A DNA stretch of 64,000 nt from Oscillospiraceae bacterium (GCA_902787755.1 CADAHL010000009.1:1-64000), one strand, 5' to 3'; positions 25,035 to 34,581 are shown, counted from the first letter of the stretch. The notes: generated from the letters alone by a model not told the origin. Numbers and translations are program-made.

Positions 25035-27668
25035 ATGGCCGAGGGCGCCAAACAGATCTGCGTGGGGCTGCTGGCCCATGTGGACGCCGGGAAGACCACC
25101 CTTTCCGAGGCCATGCTGTACCTCTCCGGACGCCTGAAGAAGCTGGGCCGGGTGGATCACCGGGACAGCTTTCTGGATACCCACAGCCTGGAGCGGCAGC
25201 GGGGCATCACCATCTTTTCCAAGCAGGCGGTGTTCCCTCTGGGCGACAAGACCGTGACGCTGCTGGATACGCCGGGGCATGTGGACTTTTCCGCCGAAAT
25301 GGAACGGGCGCTGGGCGTCGTGGACTGCGCGGTGCTGGTGATCAGCGGAACCGATGGCGTCCAGGCCCATACCGAGACCCTGTGGCGGCTGCTGGAGCGC
25401 CGAAGACTTCCCTGCCTGATCTTCGTGACCAAGATGGACCTGGCCCGGCAGGACAAGCAGCAGCTGATGGAGGAGCTGAAGACCCGGCTGGATCCCCGCT
25501 GCGCCGATTTCACCCTCCGGGGCGAAGCCCTGCAGGAGGAGCTGGCCATGACCGGAGAGAAGCTCATGGACGAGATCCTGTCCGGGCGCCTCCCGGATCG
25601 GACGCGCCTGTCCGGAGCGCTGCGGTCCCGAGAGCTGTTTCCGGTGTTCTTCGGTTCCGGGCTGAAGCTGGACGGTGTGGAGGCGCTGCTGGAGGCGCTG
25701 CATGATCTGGTGGAGCCGCCGGAGGACCGGGGGGCCTTTTCCGCCCGGGTCTTCAAAATCGCCCGGGATCCCCAGGGGAACCGGCTGAGCTTCCTGCGGG
25801 TCCTCTCCGGGGAACTGAAGGTTCGTTCTCCGCTGCGATACGAAGACGAGGCCGGACAGCAGCTGGAGGAGAAGATCACCCAGCTGCGGATCTATTCCGG
25901 CGCGAAATTCGAGACCACGGAGACCCTGACCGCCGGACAGCTGGGGGCGGCGCTGGGCCTGAGCGGCACCTGGCCCGGGCAGGGTCTGGGGGAGGCCTCC
26001 GATTCCGGACGCCCCGCCCTGGAGCCGGTGATGAGTTATCGGCTGCTGCTGCCTTACGGCGCGGATCCGGCCCAGTGGATGCCCCGGCTCCGGGTGCTTG
26101 GGGAGGAGGATCCCCAGCTGCATCTGCGCTGGAACGAGCGCCTGCGGCAGATCGAGCTGCGCCTAATGGGCCGGGTGCAGGCGGAGGTCTTTCGGAGCCT
26201 GGTAAAGGAACGCTTCGACCTGGACGTGGGCCTGTCGGAGGGGCGGGTCCTGTACCGGGAGACCATTGCCGACACGGTGGAGGGCGTGGGTCACTTCGAG
26301 CCTCTGCGGCACTACGCCGAGGTCCATCTGATCCTGGAGCCTCTTCCCCGGGGCAGCGGCGTGGTGGCCGACAGCGTCTGTCCCGAGGACAGCCTGGATC
26401 GGAACTGGCAGCGGCTCATCCTGGGACACATTCTGGAAAAACACCACCTGGGCGTGCTCACCGGCTCGCCTGTTACCGATGTAAAAAACACCCTGGCTGC
26501 CGGCCGGGCCCATCTGAAGCACACCGAGGGAGGGGACTTCCGGCAGGCCACCTACCGGGCCATCCGACAGGGCCTGATGAAGGCCGAGAGCGTGCTGCTG
26601 GAGCCTTGGTATTGCTTCACCCTGGAAGTACCACCGGACCAGATCGGCCGGGCCATCAGCGACGTGCGGGCGATGAACGGCGTGTTTGAGGCGCCGGAGG
26701 AGAACGGGGAACTGGTCCGGCTCCGGGGCAGCGCGCCGGTTGCCGCCATGAACGCCTATGGCGATGAGTTGATGAGTTATACCCACGGCCGGGGGCGGCT
26801 CTCGCTTCGGCCCGAGGGCTACCGGCCGGTGAAGGAGCAGGAGAAGCTGGTATCCTCCTTCGGCTACGATCCCACGGCGGACCTGGAAAATACCCCGGAT
26901 TCGGTGTTCTGCGCCCACGGCGCCGGCTTCAACGTGCGCTGGGATCAGGTGGAGCAGTATATGCACCTGGACAGCGTCCTCAGGCCCCGGACGGAGGAGC
27001 CCCCGGCCGCGCCCCGGAGAAACCTCTCCATCGACGAGCGGGAGCTGGAAGCCATCATGGAGCGGGAGTTCGGGCCCATCCGGCGGCCCCAGTACCGGGC
27101 CGGGGAGCGGAACGAGGCTCCGGTGTCCATTACCATCCGGGAGCGGAAGCAGTATGTGATCGTGGACGGCTACAACGTGATTTTTGCCTCCGAGGAGCTC
27201 AAGCGCCTGGCCTCGGAGAAGCTGGAACTGGCCCGGGGGCGGCTGATGGATCTGCTGTCCAGCTATGCGGGCTTTACGAAGTCCCAGCTGGTGCTGGTCT
27301 TCGACGGCTTCCGGACCCCGGGCAATCCGGGCTCCCGGACCGAGTATCACAACATCCATGTGGCCTTCACCCCGGATGGGGAATCCGCCGACGCCTATAT
27401 CGAGCGGCTGGTGGACGAGATCGGCAAAAACTACGACGTGCGCGTCATTACCAGCGATTCTCTGATCCGGCTCAGCGCGCTGCGCTCGGGCGTTCTGCGA
27501 ACCAGCTCCGGAGAGTTCCTGGCGGAGCTGGAGTGGACTCTGGAGCAGATCGGGGAAGTGCTGAAGAAATCCAATCAGGGAGCGCATCTGACGAAACTGA
27601 GAGATGGAACAAAACGAATTGATCCGGCGGGCGGAGGATCTGAACCGCCGCTGCCAAAGAAACAGTGA
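25035..27668 (+). CDS. EF-G/TetM-like translation GTPase fused to a C-terminal YacP/Rae1-type NYN nuclease domain
   Basis: An 877-residue two-part protein. The first ~650 residues are an EF-G/ribosomal-protection GTPase: G1 AHVDAGKTT (residues 14-22), G2 RGITI, G3 DTPGHVDF (Asp78), and G4 TKMD instead of NKxD. Domains II-V follow (FEAPEENGEL, YRPVKEQEKL). Residues ~707-860 form a YacP-like NYN domain with acidic residues in VDGYNVIF (Asp711), VFDGFRTPG, SADAYIERLVDE and VITSDSLI. In Bacillus, Rae1 (YacP) cuts mRNA in the ribosomal A site. This fusion would place a nuclease on a GTPase that binds the same site. The 3' end overlaps ylmH by 65 bases. A tetracycline-resistance role is not assumed. 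Confidence 0.88.
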   Translation: MAEGAKQICVGLLAHVDAGKTTLSEAMLYLSGRLKKLGRVDHRDSFLDTHSLERQRGITIFSKQAVFPLGDKTVTLLDTPGHVDFSAEMERALGVVDCAVLVISGTDGVQAHTETLWRLLERRRLPCLIFVTKMDLARQDKQQLMEELKTRLDPRCADFTLRGEALQEELAMTGEKLMDEILSGRLPDRTRLSGALRSRELFPVFFGSGLKLDGVEALLEALHDLVEPPEDRGAFSARVFKIARDPQGNRLSFLRVLSGELKVRSPLRYEDEAGQQLEEKITQLRIYSGAKFETTETLTAGQLGAALGLSGTWPGQGLGEASDSGRPALEPVMSYRLLLPYGADPAQWMPRLRVLGEEDPQLHLRWNERLRQIELRLMGRVQAEVFRSLVKERFDLDVGLSEGRVLYRETIADTVEGVGHFEPLRHYAEVHLILEPLPRGSGVVADSVCPEDSLDRNWQRLILGHILEKHHLGVLTGSPVTDVKNTLAAGRAHLKHTEGGDFRQATYRAIRQGLMKAESVLLEPWYCFTLEVPPDQIGRAISDVRAMNGVFEAPEENGELVRLRGSAPVAAMNAYGDELMSYTHGRGRLSLRPEGYRPVKEQEKLVSSFGYDPTADLENTPDSVFCAHGAGFNVRWDQVEQYMHLDSVLRPRTEEPPAAPRRNLSIDERELEAIMEREFGPIRRPQYRAGERNEAPVSITIRERKQYVIVDGYNVIFASEELKRLASEKLELARGRLMDLLSSYAGFTKSQLVLVFDGFRTPGNPGSRTEYHNIHVAFTPDGESADAYIERLVDEIGKNYDVRVITSDSLIRLSALRSGVLRTSSGEFLAELEWTLEQIGEVLKKSNQGAHLTKLRDGTKRIDPAGGGSEPPLPKKQ

Positions 27669-28350
27669 ACTGACCCACACCAACTTTCTCAGTCCCGCCG
27701 AGCGGGCGGAGTTGGAGGCCTGGGCCAGACATATGCCGGACTGTCGGGTGCGGTTCTTCGGCGGCGATGAAGACTGCGAGAGGACCCTGGCCTTCTTTCT
27801 GCCGGACTGGATGGAAGAGGACTCGGCCGAGCTTTCGGAGTACCTGCGGGCCATGGCCATCACGGCGTATTTTGGCACACCGGCGCACCGGGACTATCTG
27901 GGTGCTCTGCTGGGCATGGGCATCGACCGCCAGTGGCTGGGGGATATCCGGGTCATCGGGAACGAGGCCAGCATTTTCTGCCTGCCCAGCGTGCTGCGGC
28001 ATTTGCTGAGCATCGAGAAGGTGGGACGCTGCGGGGTGAAGACCCGGGAACTTGCCCTTTCCCAGGTGCCCGCGCCTGAACGGAGAGTGAAGGAAAAGCG
28101 CTTCTCAGTTCAGTCCATGCGCCTGGACGCGGTACTGGCCGGACTCTTCGATCTCAGCCGCTCCGAGGCTGCACGGCAGATCCGGGCGGGCCTGGTAACG
28201 GTCAACTACCTGGACTGCCAAAAATGCGATCTTCCCATATCCGAAGGGGATATCCTCGCCCTTCGGGGGAAGGGCAAGGCGAAGGTCACCGGCACCGGCG
28301 GCGAGAGCCGGAAGGGAAGACTGTTCATCTACGGAGAAGTATTATTGTGA
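27604..28350 (+). CDS. ylmH: YlmH-type S4 domain RNA-binding protein
   Basis: A 248-residue protein with an N-terminal YlmH domain (FLSPAERAELE, FFGGDEDCERTLAFFLPDW, YLGALLGMGIDRQWLGDI). The C-terminal S4 RNA-binding domain is FSVQSMRLDAVLAGLFDLSR then AGLVTVNY. YlmH proteins bind RNA and ribosomes and have been linked to ribosome-associated quality control. The start lies inside the 3' end of the GTPase-NYN gene, so the two are coupled, and both point to ribosome rescue. Confidence 0.88.
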   Translation: MEQNELIRRAEDLNRRCQRNSELTHTNFLSPAERAELEAWARHMPDCRVRFFGGDEDCERTLAFFLPDWMEEDSAELSEYLRAMAITAYFGTPAHRDYLGALLGMGIDRQWLGDIRVIGNEASIFCLPSVLRHLLSIEKVGRCGVKTRELALSQVPAPERRVKEKRFSVQSMRLDAVLAGLFDLSRSEAARQIRAGLVTVNYLDCQKCDLPISEGDILALRGKGKAKVTGTGGESRKGRLFIYGEVLL

Positions 28351-28515
28351 GTGAAGAGTGAAAAGTGAAGAGTGAAAAGTTATGGTGTCCCGCGAGGCGG
28401 GACGGATGATAATGAATGCCGCAAGGCGGCATATCAAAACTTATCACTCTTCGCCCTTATCTCTTCACTAAATTCCGAACTCCGAACTCCGAATTCCGAA
28501 TTTCCTAAGCACTAT
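28351..28515. repeat. Intergenic repeat cluster with hairpins
   Basis: Tandem gtgaagagtgaaaagt-like units are followed by hairpins gtcccgc/gcgggac and atgccgc/gcggcat, then tccgaactccgaactccg-type repeats. The same modules recur at 31069-31101 and 31915-32180. No gene is seen. Confidence 0.7.
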
Positions 28516-28537
28516 TTTACATAGAAGGAGAAAACCG

Positions 28538-29755
28538 ATGAGAGCATACGAGAGACTGATCCGCTACGCGAAGATCCATACCGCCAGTGCCGAGGACCTG
28601 AGCAGAACACCCACCACCGAGCGTCAGTTCGATCTGGCCCGGCTGTTGGCCGAAGAGATGAGGGAGCTGGGCCTGGAAAACGTCAAAGTGGACGAGCACG
28701 CCTATACCTACGGCTTTCTGCCCGCCAACGAAGGCATGGAGCACAAACCCTGCATCGGATTCATCGCTCATCTGGATACCATCCCCGACTTCAGCGGTGA
28801 AAACGTGCAGCCCACCCTGGTCCCCGACTACGATGGTGGCGTGATACCCCTGGGTGACAGCGGCCGGGTACTGGATCCGGAGCAGTTTCCCCACCTGAAG
28901 GAGCTGGTGGGACACACCCTCATCACCACCGACGGCACCACCGTCCTGGGCGCTGACGACAAGGCCGGCGTGGCCGAGATCATGACCCTGGCAGAGGAGC
29001 TGATCCGGGAAAAGCTGCCTCACGGGCCCATCGCCCTGTGCTTTACCCCCGACGAGGAGGTGGGCCACGGAGCGGATCTGCTGGATCTGGAGGCCTTCGG
29101 GGCGGACTTTGCCTACACCGTGGACGGCGGAGAGCCCTGGGAGCTCAACTGCGAGACCTTCAACGCCGCCGGAGCGCTGCTGGAGGTCAACGGGGTGAAC
29201 ATCCATCCCGGCAGCGCCAAGGGAAAGATGATCAACGCCAGCCTGGTCGCCATGGAGGCCAACGCCATGCTGCCCGCCGCCGAGCGCCCGGAGCACACGG
29301 AAGGGCATGAGGGCTTCTTCCACCTGACCGAGATGAAGGGCAGCGTGGAGCGGGCGGAGCTGCACTATATCATCCGGGACCATTCCGCCGCCGAATTCGA
29401 CAGCCGGGAGCGCTGCCTGCGGCAGATCGAGAAGTTCCTGAACGAGAAGTACGGCGAGGGCACGGTGAAGCTCACCATCCGGGAGCAGTATCGGAACATG
29501 ATCGAGGCCCTGGCCGGGCACATGCAGGTGGTGGAGCTGGCGGAAAAGGCCATTGAAAAGGCCGGTCTTGCGCCCCAGCGGGTGCCAGTCCGGGGCGGCA
29601 CGGACGGCAGTCATCTGTCCTACCGGGGGTTGCCCTGCCCGAACCTGGGCACCGGCGGCTACTGCTGCCACGGTCCCTATGAGCACGCCAGCGTGGAGAA
29701 GATGGACCAGGTGGTTCGGATCCTGCACAACATCGTGGCGCTGAATCTGGAGTGA
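28538..29755 (+). CDS. pepT: Peptidase T (tripeptide aminopeptidase)
   Basis: A 405-residue zinc aminopeptidase of family M20B that removes the N-terminal residue of tripeptides. The metal ligands are in GFIAHLDTIPD, LGADDKAGVAE and TPDEEVGHGAD. The late conserved RGGTDGSHLSYRGLPCPNLGTGG is complete. A GAAGGAG site precedes the ATG. The family length is about 405-410. Confidence 0.95.
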   Translation: MRAYERLIRYAKIHTASAEDLSRTPTTERQFDLARLLAEEMRELGLENVKVDEHAYTYGFLPANEGMEHKPCIGFIAHLDTIPDFSGENVQPTLVPDYDGGVIPLGDSGRVLDPEQFPHLKELVGHTLITTDGTTVLGADDKAGVAEIMTLAEELIREKLPHGPIALCFTPDEEVGHGADLLDLEAFGADFAYTVDGGEPWELNCETFNAAGALLEVNGVNIHPGSAKGKMINASLVAMEANAMLPAAERPEHTEGHEGFFHLTEMKGSVERAELHYIIRDHSAAEFDSRERCLRQIEKFLNEKYGEGTVKLTIREQYRNMIEALAGHMQVVELAEKAIEKAGLAPQRVPVRGGTDGSHLSYRGLPCPNLGTGGYCCHGPYEHASVEKMDQVVRILHNIVALNLE

Positions 29756-29793
29756 GCAGACGGAAGCGGATCTGAGAGAAAGGAGAGCGGCGT

Positions 29794-31104
29794 ATGGAAA
29801 AGAAGCTGGGATGGCGCACGTGGCTGACGCTGATCCTTGTGGGCCTGTTCGGGCAGTTTGCCTGGACCATAGAGAACATGTACTTCAACGTGTTCCTCTA
29901 CAACACCATTTCCACCGATCCGGGCTATATCGCGGCCATGGTGGCCTGGTCCGCCGGCGCGGCCACGGTGACGACCCTGGTGATGGGCGCTCTCTCCGAC
30001 CGGGTTGGCAAACGCAAGATCTTCATCTGCGTGGGCTATCTGCTCTGGGGCCTGTCCACAGCCGCCTTCGGCTACGTGACCCCGGAGAACGCCGCCCGGC
30101 TCTTTCCCGGGGCCAACGGCGTGGCGTCAGCCGCCATGCTGGTGGTGATCCTGGACTGCGTGATGACCTTCTTCGGCTCCAGCGCCAACGATGCGGCCTT
30201 CAACGCCTATGTCACGGACGTGACAGAGAGCGGAAACCGGGGCCGGGCCGAGAGCGTGCTGGCAATCCTGCCGCTGGTGTCCATGCTGATCATTTTCGGC
30301 GCCTTCGACGGCCTGACTCAGCAGGGGAGATGGCGGGAGTTCTTCAACATCTTCGGCCTGGCGGTGAGCGCCGTGGGCGTCCTGTGCCTGTTCCTGGTGA
30401 AGGACGTGCCGGGACTGAAACCCCGGAAGGGGAATTACCTGCGGGAGCTGCTCTACGGCCTGGATCCCCGGGTCTGGCGGGCTAACCCCGAACTGTATGT
30501 GAGCCTGGGGGCCTTCTGCCTGTTCTCCATCGCCTTTCAGATCTGCTACCCCTACCTGATCGTGTATATCCAGAACTATCTGCACATCAACGACTATGCC
30601 ATCGTGCTGGGCGTGGTGCTGATCCTGGCCTCCCTGGCCAGCGTCCTGTCCGGGCGCTGGATCGACAAGATCGGCAAGCTGCGCTTCAGCCTGCCTGCCG
30701 CCGGGATCATGTTTCTGGGCCTTCTGGGAATGTACGTGGTGCGCGGCAGGATCGGCGTGATCGTGGCCGGAACCGTGATGATGAGCGGGTATATGATGCT
30801 CTCGGCGGCCCTGAGCGCCAATATCCGGGACTGGACCCCGGAGGATCAGGCGGGACATTTTCAGGGCATCCGCATGATCTTCGCGGTGCTGCTGCCCATG
30901 ATCATCGGCCCCTGGATCGGGGCCGCGGTGATCCGCAGCAGCGACAGCACTTATATCGAGCTGGGCCAGGTCAAGACCGTGCCCACGCCCGGCATCTACC
31001 TGGCCGCGGCCATCGCCCTGCTGACGATCCTGGTCCCCATCCTCGTGCTGCGCCGCCGGGAGAAAAGGGCAGTTCGGAATTCGGAGTTCGGAGTTCGGAA
31101 GTGA
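29794..31104 (+). CDS. MFS transporter
   Basis: A 436-residue major facilitator with about 12 membrane spans. The loop 2-3 motif is GALSDRVGKRKIF. The sequence resembles the SLC45/sugar-proton symporter group (QFAWTIENMYFNVFLYN start, DGLTQQGRWREFFNIFG loop). The substrate is not determinable. It follows pepT by 38 bases and ends in the repeat ttcggaattcggagttcgg, so the last five codons are derived from a dispersed repeat. Confidence 0.85.
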   Translation: MEKKLGWRTWLTLILVGLFGQFAWTIENMYFNVFLYNTISTDPGYIAAMVAWSAGAATVTTLVMGALSDRVGKRKIFICVGYLLWGLSTAAFGYVTPENAARLFPGANGVASAAMLVVILDCVMTFFGSSANDAAFNAYVTDVTESGNRGRAESVLAILPLVSMLIIFGAFDGLTQQGRWREFFNIFGLAVSAVGVLCLFLVKDVPGLKPRKGNYLRELLYGLDPRVWRANPELYVSLGAFCLFSIAFQICYPYLIVYIQNYLHINDYAIVLGVVLILASLASVLSGRWIDKIGKLRFSLPAAGIMFLGLLGMYVVRGRIGVIVAGTVMMSGYMMLSAALSANIRDWTPEDQAGHFQGIRMIFAVLLPMIIGPWIGAAVIRSSDSTYIELGQVKTVPTPGIYLAAAIALLTILVPILVLRRREKRAVRNSEFGVRK

Positions 31105-32178
31105 GTGGACGAATGTGCAGGGCTTAGTGCCCAGTGCTCAGAATATAGACCGGGGCGGTACGTTGATTCGTACTGCCCCGGTTTTCTTCGCCCGCAGGGG
31201 CCGATGCCCAGCCCATGGCCGGGCATGCGGACATGCAGCGCGTTTCGGTCATGCCGTAGTGGCCGACGCCCTGGTTGGCCCTTGCTTCCCCCCTCTGGGG
31301 GAAGTGGCCGAAGGCCGATAGGGGCGCCTTCCGCTTTGCTTCACCCTTTAGATTATGCCGTAGGGGCGCCCTCCGCTTCGCTTCGCCCTCGCGGTCGCCC
31401 GCGCGGGCCGCAAGCCCCCCTTGCCTAAAGGGGGGTGGCCCGCAGGGCCGGGGGGATATTGATTCGGTAGACCCGCGCGGTACGGTCCTGGTTTCGCGTA
31501 TCCCCTCGGTGAACGCGAAGAGAGACGGTATTCTTTCTCTTTGCTTGCCCAAAAAGAAAGAACCAAAGAGAAACGACACTCGGGAGGGGAAGATTGCGAT
31601 TTCTTCCCCTCCCGAGACCTACCCTAATGAAAATGCCCAAGAGGGGAGAGCCCCCTCTTGGAACACCCCCGGGCCGTACGGATCCGCCCGGGGGTGCTGT
31701 GTTCTTCGGGTCTCCCCGCCGGGCATTCGCTTCTTGCCTCCCCCTCAGGGGGAGGTGTCGCGAAGCGACGGAAGGGGCGCTCCCCGACGGGCGGGGACGA
31801 GCCCCGCCCCTACAGTGAAAAGGTACGTTCCCGCTCAATTTCGAATTGCCCGGGTGCCGACCTCTGCACGAAAAACGGATGACGACCAGGGGGTATGTCA
31901 CCTTGTCACCCCGAGAATAGGTAATAGCGAAGAGTGAATCATGAATAGTTGTGGTATCACCTTCGGGGGACGGATTGGAATTCATGCCGCGAAGCGGCAT
32001 ACCACTACTCTTTACTCTTCACGATTCGATATTCGCTATATAATCGTTATAACAAAAACCGGGATGGTACGAATTATCGCACCACCCCGGTTTCCGGTCT
32101 TAAAAATACATTCTAAAAACAAAGAACCGTGCGCAGCAATTCTCGCTTAATTCCGAATTCCGAACTCCAAACTCCGAA
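31069..32178. repeat. 1-kb repeat-rich intergenic region without genes
   Basis: This stretch contains ttcgg-type direct repeats (31069-31101). It has a hairpin ccggggcggtac...gtactgccccgg with T-tail (31150-31181). A reverse copy of the 30-base repeat also found at 44666 and 51254 lies at 31256-31281. GC-rich palindromes with gccccccttgcctaaagggggg-like cores lie near 31410 and 31740. A cgggaggggaag/cttcccctcccg palindrome (31592-31618) and a second ccgggatggtac hairpin (32059-32090) follow. Open frames here have repetitive composition and no domains, so no CDS is called. Confidence 0.75.
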
Positions 32179-33198
32179 TTAATATCCGAAGATCTTGCTC
32201 CGGTCGATGTCCTTCAGACTGGCCGCGCCGCACATGGTCATGGTGCTCTTAAGCTCGCCCACGATCTTATCCATATACACCCGGAAGCCCTCTTCCCCGG
32301 CACCGTAGATAGCGGTGAGGATGGGCCGCCCGATCAGCACGCCGTCGGCGCCCAGAGCCAGGGCCCGGAACACGTCCACGCCCGAGCGGATGCCGCCGTC
32401 CACCAGAATGGTGATCCGATCCTTTACCGCGTCGGCGATGGCGGGCAGCACCTCGGCGGTGGAGGGCACGCCGCCCTGGACCCGACCTCCGTGATTGGAG
32501 ACCACAATGGCGTGGGCTCCGGCCTCCACGGCCTTCTTGGCTCCGGCCACGGTCATGATGCCTTTGATGATGAAAGGCCGTCCGGCGTAGTCGATGATCT
32601 GGCGCATTTCCTCCACGCTCTTGCTGCCGGCGTTGGGATTCATGGCCTTCAGGAAGGGCAGACCCGCGCCGTCCACGTCCATGGCCACGGCGAACACGTC
32701 CGCCTGCTCCACGATATCCAGCTTCTCAAACACGAACTCCTTGTTCCAGGGCTTGATGGTGGGGATGCCCATGCCGCCCACGGCCTGCATGTCCTTCACC
32801 GCGCTCTTCATGATCTCCGGATTCACGCCGTCTCCGGTGAGGGCGGCGATGCCGTAGTTGGCGGCGGCGGGGACCAGAATGGAGTTGTAGGTGAAGTCGG
32901 TGTGCTTGTCGCCGTAGTGCAGATTCAGCGCGCCCAGAGGCGCGGCGAAGATGGGGGCGGAGAAGCGGTGACCGAACATCTCAAAGGAGATATCCGGCTC
33001 CACGTTGGGACACAGAGTGTCCATGTTCACAAGGACCTCCTGCCACTTGTCGTAGTTTCTGGCGGCAGTGGGGCCGGGGTATTTGCAGCCGGGGCCGGGC
33101 ATCGCGTTGCCGCAGGCGCGGCCGTTGCAGACGGGACAGGCCTTGCAGTAAGGCCCGATACATTCTCTGGCAGCGGCCAGAACTTCCGGATAGGTCAT
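32179..33198 (-). CDS. FMN-dependent alpha-hydroxy-acid oxidising protein
   Basis: A 339-residue TIM-barrel flavoprotein of the lactate/glycolate oxidase family. FMN-binding segments are FAAPLGALNL, FIIKGIMTVAGAKKA and ILVDGGIRSGVDVFRALALGADGVLIGRP. The catalytic His lies in VVSNHGGR. A Cys-rich N-terminus (CIGPYCKACPVCNGRACGN) precedes the barrel and is typical of clostridial members; its role is unknown. Oxidation of L-lactate or another 2-hydroxyacid is likely. A TAAGGAGG site precedes the ATG. Confidence 0.85.
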   Translation of the reverse strand: MTYPEVLAAARECIGPYCKACPVCNGRACGNAMPGPGCKYPGPTAARNYDKWQEVLVNMDTLCPNVEPDISFEMFGHRFSAPIFAAPLGALNLHYGDKHTDFTYNSILVPAAANYGIAALTGDGVNPEIMKSAVKDMQAVGGMGIPTIKPWNKEFVFEKLDIVEQADVFAVAMDVDGAGLPFLKAMNPNAGSKSVEEMRQIIDYAGRPFIIKGIMTVAGAKKAVEAGAHAIVVSNHGGRVQGGVPSTAEVLPAIADAVKDRITILVDGGIRSGVDVFRALALGADGVLIGRPILTAIYGAGEEGFRVYMDKIVGELKSTMTMCGAASLKDIDRSKIFGY

Positions 33199-33534
33199 GG
33201 GGATCTGCCTCCTTACTATTTATCGAATATGATTATAATGCTTATCTGATGGCGAAAAGCGAAAACGCTTTTCGCCGTGCAGCAAAACAGCTGGGCTGTT
33301 TTGCCGGGTACGATGATCATTATGGAGCCGGAAGGGGAGTTTGTCAACGATAATTCTGTGTTGAGTGTTCAGTGCTTGGGAAATCGTGCTCAGGACAGGG
33401 AACGGGACGATACGAACCTCGTGTACCGCCCCCGTTTTTCTGTGTACTGCGTACCGGTGACAAGGTGACAAGGTGACAGCCCCCGGGGTCGTCATCCGGT
33501 TTTCGGGCAGAGATCGTCACCCGGCAGCTTCCCC
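33199..33534. other. Intergenic region with tandem hairpins
   Basis: This 336-base gap holds two adjacent perfect hairpins: ggcgaaaagcg/cgcttttcgcc (33251-33276) and gcaaaacag/ctgttttgc (33282-33304). A degenerate copy of the ccgggN-tac terminator repeat lies at 33400-33440. No gene is recognised. Confidence 0.55.
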
Positions 33535-34428
33535 TTATCTCTCCACGCCCGTTCCGTCGAATTCCGGGATCATCTCCCCGGTGGCGGCCTCGGGCTCCTG
33601 CCAGTAGCCGTCCTCGATCCCCCGGCGGATCATGTATTCCACCAGGTCCGCGTTCAGGTCCGGGTCTACGGTGCGCTGCAGCTCGGGATACCGCTCCAGG
33701 CCGGGCATGGGGGTGTACTGGCTCATGAGAGAAAACAGCACGCTGCCCCGGGGAAATTCCTCGGCCACAAAGTCGATCACGTCCATGGCCGTCTCCCGCT
33801 GAGCCGGCAGGATCAGATGCCGGATGAGAACGCCGGACTGAAGCAGGCCTTCCTCGTCCATCCGGTAAGGCCCCACCTGGCGGTACATCTCCCGGATGGC
33901 TGCCGGAGCAACCGCCGGATAATCCTTCGCAAAGGACCAGCGTAGGGCAAGGTCGGCGCGGGTGTACTTATAGTCCGGCATATAGACCTGCACCAGGCCC
34001 TCCAGCCGCCGGAGGCTCTCCACCGACTCATAGCCGCTGCTGTTCCAGACCACCGGGATCCCCAACTCCAGCCCATCCAGCGCCTGGGCGATCGCCCGGA
34101 CGTAGTGGGCCCCGGTGACCAGATTGATGTTGTGCACTCCCTGATCCCGCAGCCGCAGCATCAGATCCCGCAGCTGAGGCACCGACAGCGCTTCGCCCTC
34201 GCCGCCCCGGCTGATCTCATGGTTCTGGCAGAACACGCATCTCAGATTGCAGCCGGTGAAGAAGACGGTGCCCGAACCCCGGACGCCGCTGATGCAGGGC
34301 TCCTCTCCGAAGTGGGGGGCGGCCCGGGCGATCCGGGGCAGCAGGGGAGAGCGGCAGACGCCGCCGGGGACGGTATCCGCCCGGAGGGCTCCGCAGCTTC
34401 TCGGGCAGTCCCGGCAGAGAATTTCCAT
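33535..34428 (-). CDS. PflA-like radical SAM protein
   Basis: A 297-residue radical-SAM enzyme with CNLRCVFCQN (CxxxCxxC) at about residues 60-68. The N-terminus has two more Cys clusters (CRDCPRSCGALR, GGVCRSP). The sequence matches the clostridial radical-SAM group annotated as PflA-like or AmmeMemoRadiSam-related. There is no pyruvate formate-lyase or other glycyl radical enzyme beside it, so the target is unknown. Confidence 0.8.
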   Translation of the reverse strand: MEILCRDCPRSCGALRADTVPGGVCRSPLLPRIARAAPHFGEEPCISGVRGSGTVFFTGCNLRCVFCQNHEISRGGEGEALSVPQLRDLMLRLRDQGVHNINLVTGAHYVRAIAQALDGLELGIPVVWNSSGYESVESLRRLEGLVQVYMPDYKYTRADLALRWSFAKDYPAVAPAAIREMYRQVGPYRMDEEGLLQSGVLIRHLILPAQRETAMDVIDFVAEEFPRGSVLFSLMSQYTPMPGLERYPELQRTVDPDLNADLVEYMIRRGIEDGYWQEPEAATGEMIPEFDGTGVER

Positions 34429-34541
34429 GGATCATCAACCTTTCCGGGTTTTGTACAATAAGGGCAAAATGCACAAATTTCACACATTGACAGGCCAATT
34501 ATACCGCGAATTTGTTAAATGTGCAAGAACTTGAAAAAATG

Positions 34542-34581
34542 CTAAAATAGGTTATCAAAATTCGGAATTTTGTGCTAAAAT
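34542..34581 (+). promoter_or_regulatory. Tandem extended -10 boxes upstream of trmL
   Basis: TGC-TAAAAT occurs at 34539-34547 and again at 34573-34581 (TAAAAT at 34576-34581). TTATCA lies 18 bases before the second. This is a likely promoter for the trmL-pgk block. Confidence 0.45.

Noticed and set aside
25035-27002. Tetracycline resistance gene (tetM/tetW) call
   Set aside because: The fold is shared, but G4 is altered and a nuclease domain is fused. The sequence is not close to acquired tet genes, and there is no leader peptide or mobile context.
26163-27878. 571-residue reverse-strand open frame
   Set aside because: Antisense to the GTPase-NYN gene; repetitive His/Gln/Pro composition.
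28351-28515. CRISPR array
   Set aside because: Short tandem units are contiguous without uniform spacers, and no cas genes are present.
31275-31937. 220-residue open frame in the repeat-rich spacer
   Set aside because: It is translated from dispersed palindromic repeats, has no domain, and competing frames on both strands look alike.
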